Positions 29,067 to 37,277 are shown, counted from the stretch's first letter. The stretch: 42,814 bases of DNA from Lentisphaerota bacterium (GCA_015061885.1 SUVS01000023.1:1-42814), one strand, 5' to 3'. Notes: a model not told the origin generated them from the sequence alone. Program-made: numbers and translations.

Positions 29067-29599
29067 TGAATACAGTAAAAATCAAATCCATGATGTTGGC
29101 TGTAACACTTCTGTTCCTTCTTGCCGGATGTACAACCCAATACGACACTTTGGCTCCGATCCCAACCTATAATGATTCGGGTAAAAACTTCAAAACCACT
29201 GCCACACTGGAGTTTGTCCCCAGCGGAAGTTTACAGTTGGATAAAGCTGTTTTAAATAATTTGCAGTCATGTCAATACAATGACATTACTACCGGTACAC
29301 ACTACAAAGGTTTTACCACTAATCCGGTAAGAGTTGTCGTGCCGTTGAACTGGCATCTTATGACCTACAAATGTCAGGATGGAATGTATCTGGAAAGCCG
29401 GGTCATTGTGATGGTAAGACTGCCGGGTGAACATACTGAAAATGGCTTGCAATACCCGACGCCACGCTATTTTCAGGCGTTTGCCCAGAAAAATATAGGC
29501 GAAAATCAAGCGTCCCAGAGTGATTGGGAAGAAACTTTGAATACGGCTGTGGAAAATCTCTTTACTATTGAAGATTTCCGACAGGCGTTGGAACCGTAA
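29066..29599 (+). CDS. Lipoprotein, last gene of the four-lipoprotein operon
   Basis: 177 residues, lipobox LAGC (about C22), no recognised family. The mature protein is mixed alpha/beta with no repeats; TATLEFVPSGSLQLDKAVLN and VRVVVPLNWHLMTYKCQ are its clearest strands. Translation is coupled to the TPR-like gene through the TAATG overlap. Four lipoproteins in a row suggests one envelope complex. Confidence 0.6.
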   Translation: MNTVKIKSMMLAVTLLFLLAGCTTQYDTLAPIPTYNDSGKNFKTTATLEFVPSGSLQLDKAVLNNLQSCQYNDITTGTHYKGFTTNPVRVVVPLNWHLMTYKCQDGMYLESRVIVMVRLPGEHTENGLQYPTPRYFQAFAQKNIGENQASQSDWEETLNTAVENLFTIEDFRQALEP

Positions 29600-29622
29600 G
29601 AATCTCCTGAAATATGAAAAAA

Positions 29623-29660
29623 TCCGGACTGAATGCAGTGGATTCTGTATTCTTTCCGGA
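29623..29660 (-). terminator. Strong hairpin with its T run on the - strand
   Basis: TCCGGA, GAATGCAG, a 6-base loop, CTGTATTC and TCCGGA pair over 14 positions with two small symmetric mismatches. On the + strand it is followed by AAAAAA; on the - strand by TTTTTT. So as an intrinsic terminator it points at antisense transcription arriving from the right, though it also closes the lipoprotein operon and may stabilise that mRNA. Confidence 0.5.
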
Positions 29661-29710
29661 AAAAATTGAAAAATTTTGAAAAAAATATACTTGGGAGATA
29701 TTTGTTTAGC

Positions 29711-29739
29711 TTGACTTTTTAATAGAGCTATGTTATAGT
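29711..29739 (+). promoter_or_regulatory. Predicted strong promoter of the tandem mini-lipoproteins
   Basis: TTGACT (29711-29716), 17-base spacer, TATAGT (29734-29739), 62 bases before the first ATG. A CGGGGGGAG stretch lies in the leader. Confidence 0.68.
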
Positions 29740-29801
29740 AGGTTCAGAACCGGGGGGAGTGTGTGTTGCTCCTCTCATTAAAAAAAAACAAGGAGGTTTT
29801 T

Positions 29802-29984
29802 ATGAAAAAACTGCTTATCATCGCAGCTGCCGCCATCGCGCTGGGAGCCCTTACCGGTTGCGGTTCCGCCCGTACCCCGCTTGAAGGTCCCCGCAGCAAG
29901 AACACTTACTACAACACTTTCTTCGGTATTTCCATTGAAAGTGCTGTCTATGGTGATGGTCTCGTCGTCAATCCGATGAAATAA
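29802..29984 (+). CDS. Mini-lipoprotein 1, tandem duplicate
   Basis: 60 residues: lipoprotein signal MKKLLIIAAAAIALGALTGC (C20), then a 40-residue mature part with GPRSKNTYYNTFFGISIESA and VYGDGLVVNP. AGGAGG lies 5 bases before the ATG, and the promoter is near consensus, so expression should be high. The next gene is a copy with the same core. No named family recognised; the size and signal recall small entericidin- or Lpp-like envelope lipoproteins, but the sequence does not match them. Confidence 0.8.
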   Translation: MKKLLIIAAAAIALGALTGCGSARTPLEGPRSKNTYYNTFFGISIESAVYGDGLVVNPMK

Positions 29985-30057
29985 TTTTATTGATCGATTA
30001 AACTGAAGGGCTGTTTTGCCCGTTATATGTAAATCTTTATTTTAAGAGAGGTGTTTT

Positions 30058-30237
30058 ATGAAAAAGCTTATTCTTATCGCTGTCGCCGCCATTGCTGTTG
30101 GAGCCCTTACCGGTTGCGGTTCTGCCCGTACCCCGATCAACGGTCCCCGCAGTAAGAACACTTTCTACAACACTTTCTTCGGTATTTCTATCGAAAGTGC
30201 TGTCTATGGTGATGGTCTTATTGTCAATCAGAAGTAA
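30058..30237 (+). CDS. Mini-lipoprotein 2, tandem duplicate
   Basis: 59 residues, about 80 percent identical by eye to the preceding protein; GCGSARTP, GPRSKNT and YNTFFGISIESAVYGDGL are shared. Differences are mostly conservative (LEG to ING, TYYN to TFYN, LVVNPMK to LIVNQK). GAGAGGTG precedes the ATG. The 73-base gap between copies has no promoter I recognise, so the two share one transcript, closed by the terminator at 30261. High identity also at DNA level suggests recent duplication or selection. Confidence 0.8.
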   Translation: MKKLILIAVAAIAVGALTGCGSARTPINGPRSKNTFYNTFFGISIESAVYGDGLIVNQK

Positions 30238-30260
30238 TTCTTTTTGATAACCGAAAAAAG

Positions 30261-30291
30261 CTGTCTCATTAAGTTGAGGCAGTTTTTTTTT
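30261..30291 (+). terminator. Intrinsic terminator of the mini-lipoprotein operon
   Basis: CTGTCTCA (30261-30268) pairs with TGAGGCAG (30275-30282) around a 6-base loop, then nine T. Confidence 0.9.
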
Positions 30292-30370
30292 GCCCCGAAA
30301 CCAGGAAAAAGCTATCAGCAAGATTTCTTATATTGAAAATGCGAGAAATACTATGCGAAAAAAACGGGAC

Positions 30371-30546
30371 TTGACGCAGGCGGCAAAGCCGCCGCGATCC
30401 TGAGCATTACAGCGTAGCTGTAAGCGGAAGGCAACCCATTAAAGAAAGGCACCGTCTCTTGCAACTTTTTGCAAGAGACGACTTAAGCATAAAATCAAAA
30501 AAGCAAACTGCAAGTCTTGCTTGCGAGTCTGTTTTTGTTTTATGCT
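30371..30546. other. Structured intergenic block: three or more stable hairpins
   Basis: GGCGGC-AAA-GCCGCC (about 30379-30393); a perfect 11-bp stem GTCTCTTGCAA/TTGCAAGAGAC with a 4-base loop (30454-30479); and a long stem AGCATAAAA..CAAAAA with TTTTTGTTTTATGCT (30486-30545), enclosing ACTGCAAG/CTTGCGAGT. None has a proper T tract, so they are not simple terminators. The block lies just downstream of the two tRNA genes (- strand) and may be their 3' processing region, or an unannotated small RNA on either strand. Confidence 0.5.
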
Positions 30547-30582
30547 GTGCCTTTTGTTCATCGATTTCATTTAAAATAAAAA

Positions 30583-30659
30583 TGGCGAGAGAGACGGGAC
30601 TTGAACCCGCAACATCCACCGTGACAGGGTGGCACTCTAACCAATTGAGCTACTCCCCC
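30583..30659 (-). tRNA. tRNA-Asp(GTC), copy 2 in transcription order
   Basis: On the - strand: acceptor GGGGGAG/CTCTCTC, D arm GCTC..GAGT, anticodon arm CCACC-CTGTCAC-GGTGG giving anticodon GTC, T arm GCGGG-TTCAAGT-CCCGT, discriminator G and encoded CCA. Total 77 bases, all arms paired (two G-U pairs in the acceptor). Confidence 0.96.
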
Positions 30660-30708
30660 GCTATAATGCGGTTAAAAAACAGAAGCGAGAACCATTTTTA
30701 ATAAAAAA

Positions 30709-30785
30709 TGGCGAGAGAGACGGGACTTGAACCCGCAACATCCACCGTGACAGGGTGGCACTCTAACCAATTGAGCTACTCCCCC
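30709..30785 (-). tRNA. tRNA-Asp(GTC), copy 1 in transcription order
   Basis: Identical 77-base sequence to the copy at 30583-30659, with encoded CCA and anticodon GTC. The two are 49 bases apart on the - strand and are probably cut from one precursor. No integrase or attachment-site duplication is visible beside them. Confidence 0.96.
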
Positions 30786-30953
30786 GCTTCTTTCAAGTTA
30801 AGACAGCGTTGCCGCTGTATTAAACCTGCTCTTGAGCGAGCAATGTATAAGATAACCTTTTTTTTGAATATTGCAAGTTTTTAAGCGAAAAAAGTTGAAA
30901 AATTTCTTGAAAGTTTTCTCAATTAAGCCTTATGCTGCACTTCAAAAAGCTGT

Positions 30954-32174
30954 TTACTGCTTTTTGTCCGGGATGACCGGGGCATTGAACCGCACGGATA
31001 TTTCGTCCATAAGGTGTTTGACTGTCTGACTGACTGCCTGGGTATCAGTTGCTGCGGGGAGTGTTTCTTTTATAATGATTTCCGCAATACGGCAGAGTGA
31101 CGGATTGTTGCTGTTTCCGGCATTTTTGTCTGAAACCAACTCTGTATCCATGCTGTTCAGCAAAGAGAGATTCAGCATGATATTGCTTTTTATGGCGAGT
31201 TCGTTGCGGTAATAGTTCACTGCAAAAGTCAGGAGATTGGTCAAATATGCATCCAGTGTGCTGTATTGGATTTTCCGGGGCAGGGGGCGGCGGAAATGGC
31301 ATAACGCATTGTTGAACAACTGCCAGAATCTGGTGCGGTGCTGATCCATGCCCCGCAGAGATACATTTGTAGCGTAACTTGAAAACATGTCAGCGGGGAT
31401 CGCATCGCCATTGGCGGCTGAACCGGCAGCCGGTGCGGCGTTTTCGGCGGCTTGCCGCAGTTTGCTCAAGGTTATACGCTCCATAAAATTTTCCGGCATA
31501 AGGGCTATATCCAGCACCGGAGTGTTTTCAGGCAGGGATTCATTCTGGCGTTTGGAAAAATATTCAACACTTTCTTCATATTCCGGCGGCAGAGTTCCCG
31601 CCGGTATCGGGAATGCCGCTGTTTTACTGCTGACTGGTTCCGCTAAAATATCTTTCAACAGATTGCCCAGCAGATCACGCTGATTCCGCAACGCCCGCCG
31701 GATAAGATCGTGCATTTCACCGGCTCTGGCGGCGGGGCGGCTGGATGCAGAGGCACTGCGGATATAAAACACTCCACTGCGTAACTCATCATCTATACTG
31801 TGAATTGCCACATGCGGTATATCGGTAAATGGCTTTATAATCAGTATTGCATAGCGTTTGCCGTCAACAAGCGGGCGTTCCACGGTCAAATCTATTGCCG
31901 GATCAACATGGCTGTTGATATAAGTGCCGACAGTTGACGGATCAAAAGAGTGGCACTCTTCATCGCTTAAGCCTTCGTAAAGCGAAGGGTGACCGTTCAA
32001 GTCTTCCCGCACGCCGATCACTATGGCTCCGCCTTTGGTGTTGGCAAATGCCAGAGCGTGCCGCACAAACTTGGCTTTCTGCTGTTTGCTCAAAAGCGTC
32101 CAGTTGACCGGGGCTTTGTAGTCCAGCACATCGGATTCAACTCCGCGGCAGACGAGTTCTTTGAAATCGCTCAT
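30954..32174 (-). CDS. AlbA_2/Schlafen-type putative nucleic-acid-binding protein
   Basis: 406 residues. The N-terminal domain (about 8-150) matches the AlbA_2 (divergent AAA-4, Schlafen-like) fold: VESDVLDYKAPVNW, then AFANTKGGAIVIGVRED and the strand RYAILIIKPFTDIPHVA, then VFYIRSASASSRPA. The C-terminal half (about 175-406) is not recognised; it is helical and may oligomerise. Proteins with this domain include transcription regulators and defence-linked factors, but no partner nuclease or helicase is nearby. Its start overlaps the stop of the upstream lipoprotein gene (ATGA), so translation is coupled. Confidence 0.72.
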   Translation of the reverse strand: MSDFKELVCRGVESDVLDYKAPVNWTLLSKQQKAKFVRHALAFANTKGGAIVIGVREDLNGHPSLYEGLSDEECHSFDPSTVGTYINSHVDPAIDLTVERPLVDGKRYAILIIKPFTDIPHVAIHSIDDELRSGVFYIRSASASSRPAARAGEMHDLIRRALRNQRDLLGNLLKDILAEPVSSKTAAFPIPAGTLPPEYEESVEYFSKRQNESLPENTPVLDIALMPENFMERITLSKLRQAAENAAPAAGSAANGDAIPADMFSSYATNVSLRGMDQHRTRFWQLFNNALCHFRRPLPRKIQYSTLDAYLTNLLTFAVNYYRNELAIKSNIMLNLSLLNSMDTELVSDKNAGNSNNPSLCRIAEIIIKETLPAATDTQAVSQTVKHLMDEISVRFNAPVIPDKKQ

Positions 32175-32623
32175 TTATTCTTTTTTGCTTTAACAGGTTT
32201 GAGTTTTTTCAAGCCGGTGGCGGTGGTGGAAATGGTTTTACGCCAGACTATCCACAACGAAAAGTATCCCCATGAACTTTCCTGATGCTCCACATCTGCA
32301 AGTTGTTCTGCACCGTAAAGCTGTTTCATGGAATAAAGTAACATTCCGGCATTGACTTCCGGATTTACATCATCGTGCCACGCCCGGTAATCTTTGCGGT
32401 TGGGGTGATACGGGTGTCCGGTATGCAAAGGTAATACATTAAAGAGATAGTACCCGCTGTTCTGGGCTCTGCCGTAAGCAACTGCCTGCATCCCGGCCGG
32501 TGCCGGGGTGTTGGCGTCCAGCGGTTCGGTAAATACTTGCGAGTGACTGCATGCGGAAAGCACTATTGCGGCAGTCCCGGCAATGAGCAGGGCGGAAATT
32601 TGTCGTTTAAGATACTTCTTCAT
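32171..32623 (-). CDS. Lipoprotein, translationally coupled to the AlbA_2 gene
   Basis: 150 residues: signal with lipobox LSAC (about C24), then a conserved-looking mature part with GMQAVAYGRAQNSGYYLFNV and LPLHTGHPYHPNRKDYRAWHDD, and a very basic Lys-rich tail (KKLKPVKAKKNK). The DVNPEVNAGMLLYSMKQLYG stretch suggests a small folded domain. No family recognised. Shine-Dalgarno weak. It shares ATGA with the following gene. Confidence 0.65.
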   Translation of the reverse strand: MKKYLKRQISALLIAGTAAIVLSACSHSQVFTEPLDANTPAPAGMQAVAYGRAQNSGYYLFNVLPLHTGHPYHPNRKDYRAWHDDVNPEVNAGMLLYSMKQLYGAEQLADVEHQESSWGYFSLWIVWRKTISTTATGLKKLKPVKAKKNK

Positions 32624-32718
32624 CTGAAAATCCGTAGTTGATTTTGTAGTTTAAAACTGTTCTGTTGATAAAATAACACAAAAATTAAAATATTGCAATC
32701 ATTATACGGCACTATAAC

Positions 32719-32747
32719 TTGTAAAAATTGATATATTATGCTATTTT
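32719..32747 (+). promoter_or_regulatory. Predicted promoter of the SPFH operon
   Basis: TTGTAA (32719-32724), 17-base spacer, TATTTT (32742-32747), 62 bases before the ATG at 32810. Confidence 0.55.
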
Positions 32748-32809
32748 ACGCCGGAGATGTTTTTAATTACCATTGCAATTATCCGCATAACCCAAAAAAA
32801 GGAGGATTT

Positions 32810-34312
32810 ATGGCAGTAAACAAAAATAATCAGGCTCCGCCATTGGTCGGAGTGATCGCTTTTGCCGTGGTGATACTGGTCTTTGCCGCCGCATTGTTCG
32901 TCTGGTACGGCTGCCGGATCGAACCGGGCAACGGCGAGATCGCTATACTGATAAAAAAGACCGGTAAGACTTTACCGGGCAATGAGATCGTGGCGACCTC
33001 CAGCGAATATAAAGGTATCCAGCTTGAAGTGCTGGGCGAAGGACGCTATTTCCGCAATCCGTACATCTGGGATTGGCAGATCAAGCCGGTCACGGAAATC
33101 CCTGCCGGTAAATTCGGTGTGCTGGTCCGCAAATTCGGCAAAAATCTTCCCGCCGGAGAGATCCTTGCCGCAGATGCCGACAGCAAAGGTATTGTCCGCG
33201 ATGTGCTGGGTACCGGCAGACACCGTATCAATCCTTATGCCTACGATGTAAAACTTTGCGACGATATCGTTATCATGCCCGGTAATATCGGCGTGGTGGC
33301 AAATCTTTGCGGCAAAGATATTTTTTCCGGAGCTGCCAACGACTTGAACTGCAATAAGGGGTTCATTGTTTCGCCCGACCGCAAAGGTGTGCAGGCATTC
33401 ACGCTTAAAGAAGGTACGCACCGCATAAATCCCTATATCCAGAGTGTGGCAATAGTCAATATCCAAAGTCAGCGTTACGAATTCAGCGGCAAGGATGCGA
33501 TCGGCTTTATTACGCTTGACGGTTTTTATGTTACGCTCGAAGGTACGGTCGAATTCAATATCGTGCCGGAATCCGCTCCCATGCTGACGCAGGAAGTCGG
33601 CAATATGGATGATATTATCAAAAAACTTATCCTGCCGTCAGTTTCCGGTTTTGCCCGGATCGAAGGCAGCAAAAAGAGTGCCACCGAGTTTATTGTGGGC
33701 GAAAGCCGCCAGCTTTTCCAGAACAAGTTGGAGGATTTTTTGCGTAAAAACTGCCGTACCTGGGGCGTTTCCATCAATTCTGTGCTGATCCGCGACATCA
33801 ATCCGCCGCAGGAGATCGCCGGGATCATCCGCAACCGCGAAATCGCCAAGCAGGAAGCCAAAAAGTTTTCCCAGCAGATAGAGCAGGCAAAAAGTGCCAC
33901 CGAACTGGCACGCCAGAAAATGCTGGCTTTGCAGAGCCGCAGTAAAGTCGAAGCGGAAACGCTGAAAATCACAGCCGAGATCGGAGCCAAACAAACCAAG
34001 CTGGAAAAAGTCATCGCCGCCAAAACCGAACTGGATGCCGCTGCATTGCAGCTTAAAACAGCTCAAGCCGAAGCCCGGGCGGCCGTGGCTCTTGCCGAAG
34101 CGGAAAAAGCGGTCATTGCCGCCGGAAATAAAGCCGAAGTTGAGATTCTGAAACGGAATATCACTGCTTTCGGCGGCGGCGAAGCCTATTTGCGGGGCAA
34201 ACTTTACGAAAAGATCGCTCCGAATATTCAAAATATAATGTCCAATTCAGCCGGTGAACAGGTGTTCGGTCTGCCGGTTCTGAAAAAATCAGCCAATCCC
34301 GTGCGGAAGTAA
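32810..34312 (+). CDS. SPFH/band-7 membrane protein 1 with three N-terminal repeats
   Basis: 500 residues. One N-terminal membrane helix (about 12-33). Three tandem repeats of about 60 residues follow (41-100, 101-158, 159-220), each with GVLV/ILI..GK..P..EI, a G-I-V/Q-x-x-V-L-G-x-G-R-x-x-x-NPY turn and an IP-A/P-G end. An SPFH core (about 225-370) and a long Ala/Glu/Lys/Gln coiled coil (about 360-470) complete it. Proteins of this plan (flotillin/prohibitin type) oligomerise into membrane cages. AGGAGG precedes the ATG at 32810; an upstream in-frame ATG at 32738 lies in the promoter. A paralogue follows 12 bases later. Confidence 0.82.
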   Translation: MAVNKNNQAPPLVGVIAFAVVILVFAAALFVWYGCRIEPGNGEIAILIKKTGKTLPGNEIVATSSEYKGIQLEVLGEGRYFRNPYIWDWQIKPVTEIPAGKFGVLVRKFGKNLPAGEILAADADSKGIVRDVLGTGRHRINPYAYDVKLCDDIVIMPGNIGVVANLCGKDIFSGAANDLNCNKGFIVSPDRKGVQAFTLKEGTHRINPYIQSVAIVNIQSQRYEFSGKDAIGFITLDGFYVTLEGTVEFNIVPESAPMLTQEVGNMDDIIKKLILPSVSGFARIEGSKKSATEFIVGESRQLFQNKLEDFLRKNCRTWGVSINSVLIRDINPPQEIAGIIRNREIAKQEAKKFSQQIEQAKSATELARQKMLALQSRSKVEAETLKITAEIGAKQTKLEKVIAAKTELDAAALQLKTAQAEARAAVALAEAEKAVIAAGNKAEVEILKRNITAFGGGEAYLRGKLYEKIAPNIQNIMSNSAGEQVFGLPVLKKSANPVRK

Positions 34313-34324
34313 GGAGTTTGCAAG

Positions 34325-36040
34325 ATGAAAAAGAACATTATTTCTGCCATAGTTATAGTGATAGCTGCACTTGCGTTGGGTTTGTTCATTTATGTGTGGG
34401 GATTCTGCCGCTTTTATGTGCCGCCGGAACACATGGCGGTTGTTACTGCCAAAAGCGGGAAGGCTCCGGCACCAGGTACTTTGCTGGTGGAAAAAGGTGA
34501 ACGCGGTATCTGGCGTGAAGTCCTGCCCGAAGGCAGATATTTCCTTGACCCGGTAATGCACGATATTAAAATCGTTCCCGCAATAAACATACCCATCGGT
34601 AAAGTCGGCGTTGTTACCAGTAAAGTCGGCAAGCCGCTGGCCCCCGGCGAAATCATTGCACCGGATAAGAGTTATCAGGGTATCTGGCGTGAAGTCCTCT
34701 CCCCCGGTGTGCACCGGCTTAATCCGGAAGGATACAAAGTTGACATTGTTGACGCTATAAACATACCTTTCGGTTATGTCGGTGTGGTGACTTCGCAAAC
34801 CGGTAAACCGGCTCCGGCGGGCAAGTTTGCCCAAAGTGGTGAAAAAGGCGTGCTGCAGGACATCCTTCAGCCTGGATTGTACTACATCAACCCCAGAGCT
34901 TATCAGGTCAATGTTATCGAAATCGGCATGAATCAGGTAAGTATGACCGGTGAAGCCGGCGGCGTTATTGCCTTGAAGAACCGTATCGAAGCCGCCAGTG
35001 ATACTCTGGACGAAATGTCCTCAAATACGCTCAATATTCAAATGCAGAAGCGGGTTAATATGATGCGTGAATCCGCTCCGGCATCCTCCGGCAGCCGGAT
35101 GCGTTCTTTCAAACAGAAAACGGCACGCTCCGTTGCTGTGCGTAAAGCTCCGCGGCCCATGGGTGCGGTCAGTTCCGCTGCCTCCACCACCGTGCCGCAA
35201 ACACCTGACATGGTTTACAGTGTGGGCGGTTTTGTGGAGTTCCCCAGCCGCGACGGCTTCAAGATCCTGATGGATATGACGGTCGAATTTGAGCTTATGC
35301 CCCAGCATATTGCCCGCATTTACATGCTTTACGGCGATTTGCCGCAGGTGGTCAGCAAGATCATTCTGCCGCAGATACTTTCGGTAACGCGTATGAAGGG
35401 ATCCAGCTACAAGGCACAGGATTTTATTGTCGGCGAGGGCAGGGAGATTTTCCAGAACAATCTCCGCAGTGAACTTGAACAGGTATTGCGGGAAAAATCC
35501 ATTGTCGTACACAATGCCATTATCCGCAATGTGACCATTCCTGCTAATATTCTCAAACCTATTCAGGAAGCAAGTCTGGCAGTGGAGCAGAATCTGACCA
35601 ACTACTCTTTGCAGGAAACCGCCAAGATCGAAGCCGAGTTGAATTTACACACCGCTATGATCGAGCAGAAACGCCGGGAAATCGAGCAGGAAACCCGCAA
35701 GATCACCGCCGAGATCGCCGCCCAGCAGAAGCAGTCGGTAGCTTTGATCGCCGCCGAAACCGAGCTGGAAGTCGCTCAACTGCAGCTCAAACGCTCCGAA
35801 CTGGAAGCCGCCCGCACCAAGCTCAAGGGCGAAACCGATGTGCAAGTTGCTTTTATGCGTAACAACGAAAAAGCTTTCGGCGTGGAAATGAAGGCTCAAG
35901 CTCTGGGAACCAGCGGCGTTATGGCTGACTTGCTGTTGGTGGAAAAACTCAATCCCAATGTGAAACTGCAAGTGATCTATGCCGGCGACGGTACTTTGTG
36001 GACAGACCTCAAATCAGGAAGTATTACGGTAAAAAAATGA
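34325..36040 (+). CDS. SPFH/band-7 membrane protein 2, paralogue of the preceding gene
   Basis: 571 residues. N-terminal membrane helix (about 5-27), then three clear repeats of about 57 residues (36-92, 93-150, 151-205): VGVVTSKVGKPLAPGEI, GIWREVLSPGVHRLNP, DAINIPFG. A Ser/Arg/Met-rich linker (about 225-295) absent from the first protein follows, then the SPFH core (about 296-425) and a long coiled coil (about 410-520). It probably builds a mixed ring or cage with protein 1. Its TGA overlaps the ATG of the acetyltransferase (ATGA), so that gene is coupled to it. Confidence 0.82.
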   Translation: MKKNIISAIVIVIAALALGLFIYVWGFCRFYVPPEHMAVVTAKSGKAPAPGTLLVEKGERGIWREVLPEGRYFLDPVMHDIKIVPAINIPIGKVGVVTSKVGKPLAPGEIIAPDKSYQGIWREVLSPGVHRLNPEGYKVDIVDAINIPFGYVGVVTSQTGKPAPAGKFAQSGEKGVLQDILQPGLYYINPRAYQVNVIEIGMNQVSMTGEAGGVIALKNRIEAASDTLDEMSSNTLNIQMQKRVNMMRESAPASSGSRMRSFKQKTARSVAVRKAPRPMGAVSSAASTTVPQTPDMVYSVGGFVEFPSRDGFKILMDMTVEFELMPQHIARIYMLYGDLPQVVSKIILPQILSVTRMKGSSYKAQDFIVGEGREIFQNNLRSELEQVLREKSIVVHNAIIRNVTIPANILKPIQEASLAVEQNLTNYSLQETAKIEAELNLHTAMIEQKRREIEQETRKITAEIAAQQKQSVALIAAETELEVAQLQLKRSELEAARTKLKGETDVQVAFMRNNEKAFGVEMKAQALGTSGVMADLLLVEKLNPNVKLQVIYAGDGTLWTDLKSGSITVKK

Positions 36041-36873
36041 TAAATATCCGCGAAATCAAAACGTCAGAAGCCGGTGTTTTAAGCTCCATGGCTGATGGGG
36101 TAAACTGGAATGTGGCTCCGTCGGAATGTGAATTGGTAACCTCTGCTGATAATATGAAAGGCTTTTTCCTTGAAGTCGATGGCGAGATTGCCGGTTCTGC
36201 CGGTATGGTCACTTATGAGCCGCAAAGTCTGGTCTTTATCAATCTGGTGATCGTCAAAGATGAGTTCCGCCGCCGCGGATACGCTACAAAGATGATCGAA
36301 CATATATTGGATTTGACCCGCAATTATAAGTGCAAACGGCTTCATGCCACGCCCGACGGCTCCAAAGTTTACGCCCCGCTGGGTTTTCAGCCCTGCCGGA
36401 CGATCAGCTTTTTTGCCGCCGAAAATCCATGTTTGACTGCACCGGAAAATATCGGCGTACATTCTATGATGCCCGACGAAGTTGCCGGTGCGGTCGCCCG
36501 CGATAAAGAGTGTTTCGGTTTTTCCAGAGGGAATCTGCTGGAGTTCAATTACCGCGAGTTCGGTAAATATGCTCTGGTTTCTGACGATGGCAAATCGCAC
36601 ATCTGGGGCCGCCGGTGGAAAAAATACCGTCAGATGGCGGCACTGGTCAGCGACGATATACAAAATGCAATGGCTCTGGCCGCCGCCGCCGTCAATCTGG
36701 ACAAAACTCAAGCACAAAGCATTATCTGCTACGATATGCAGAATGAGTTTATGGATTTCCTGAAAAGCGGCGGTTTCGTAAAAGTGCGTGAAATGGTGGA
36801 TATGTATTTGGGCGAACCCGGCGAAGAACCACCCATGCAATACCGCACCATCTACGGCGGCGACATGGGATAA
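36037..36873 (+). CDS. GNAT-family N-acetyltransferase (two-domain)
   Basis: 278 residues. The N-terminal GNAT domain (about 1-135) holds motif A, LVIVKDEFRRRGYATKMIEH, with the acetyl-CoA pyrophosphate loop RRRGYA (78-83), and YAPLGFQPC as motif B. A C-terminal second domain (about 140-275) resembles the YitH-type degenerate acetyltransferase half. The substrate is unknown. The ATG at 36037 overlaps the SPFH2 stop by four bases, so it is made together with the SPFH proteins; acetylating a partner of that complex is possible but speculative. Confidence 0.82.
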   Translation: MINIREIKTSEAGVLSSMADGVNWNVAPSECELVTSADNMKGFFLEVDGEIAGSAGMVTYEPQSLVFINLVIVKDEFRRRGYATKMIEHILDLTRNYKCKRLHATPDGSKVYAPLGFQPCRTISFFAAENPCLTAPENIGVHSMMPDEVAGAVARDKECFGFSRGNLLEFNYREFGKYALVSDDGKSHIWGRRWKKYRQMAALVSDDIQNAMALAAAAVNLDKTQAQSIICYDMQNEFMDFLKSGGFVKVREMVDMYLGEPGEEPPMQYRTIYGGDMG

Positions 36874-36916
36874 GTAAGTAGTGCGGGGGATTCAATATTC
36901 CTCAAAAGTCGGCAAG

Positions 36917-37277
36917 GGCATAACCTTCGCCCGGCGTGGGGAGCGTTTCATGCGGTTACCTTACAGGTAGCCGCCTGAACCTACCGCCACGGCGGAGCTG
37001 TGGTTCTGCACCTTGCCTTTGTTTTGAATGGCTATTGAATTCCCCGCTGGATAACCCATACTCTCCGATATTTGTTATTAGTACGGCATAACCTTCGCCC
37101 GGCGTGGGGAGCGTTTCATGCGGTTACCTTACAGATAGCCGCCTGAACCTACCGCCACGGCGGAGCTGTGGTTCTGCACCTTGCCCTTGTTTTGAATGGC
37201 TATTGAATTCCCCGCTGGATAACCCATACTCTCCGATATTTGTTATTAGTACGGTATAACCTTCGCCCGGCGTGGGG
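36917..37277. repeat. 168-bp direct tandem repeat, two full copies and a partial third
   Basis: Copy 1 (36917-37084) and copy 2 (37085-37252) are nearly identical and exactly 168 bp apart; copy 3 starts at 37253 and ends at about 37277. Each begins CATAACCTTCGCCCGGCGTG, contains a stem GCGGTTACC/GGTAGCCGC (36952-36960, 36966-36974 in copy 1) and CCGCC-AC-GGCGG, and ends with CCCATACTCTCC, a word also found in repeat copy B. A diverged copy lies at 42700-42814. No coding role seen. Confidence 0.92.

Noticed and set aside
30355-30372. tRNA fragment / attachment site (ACGGGACTTGA shared with the tRNA-Asp T arm)
   Set aside because: Only about 11 bases match, no integrase gene is present, and tRNA T-arm words recur by chance.
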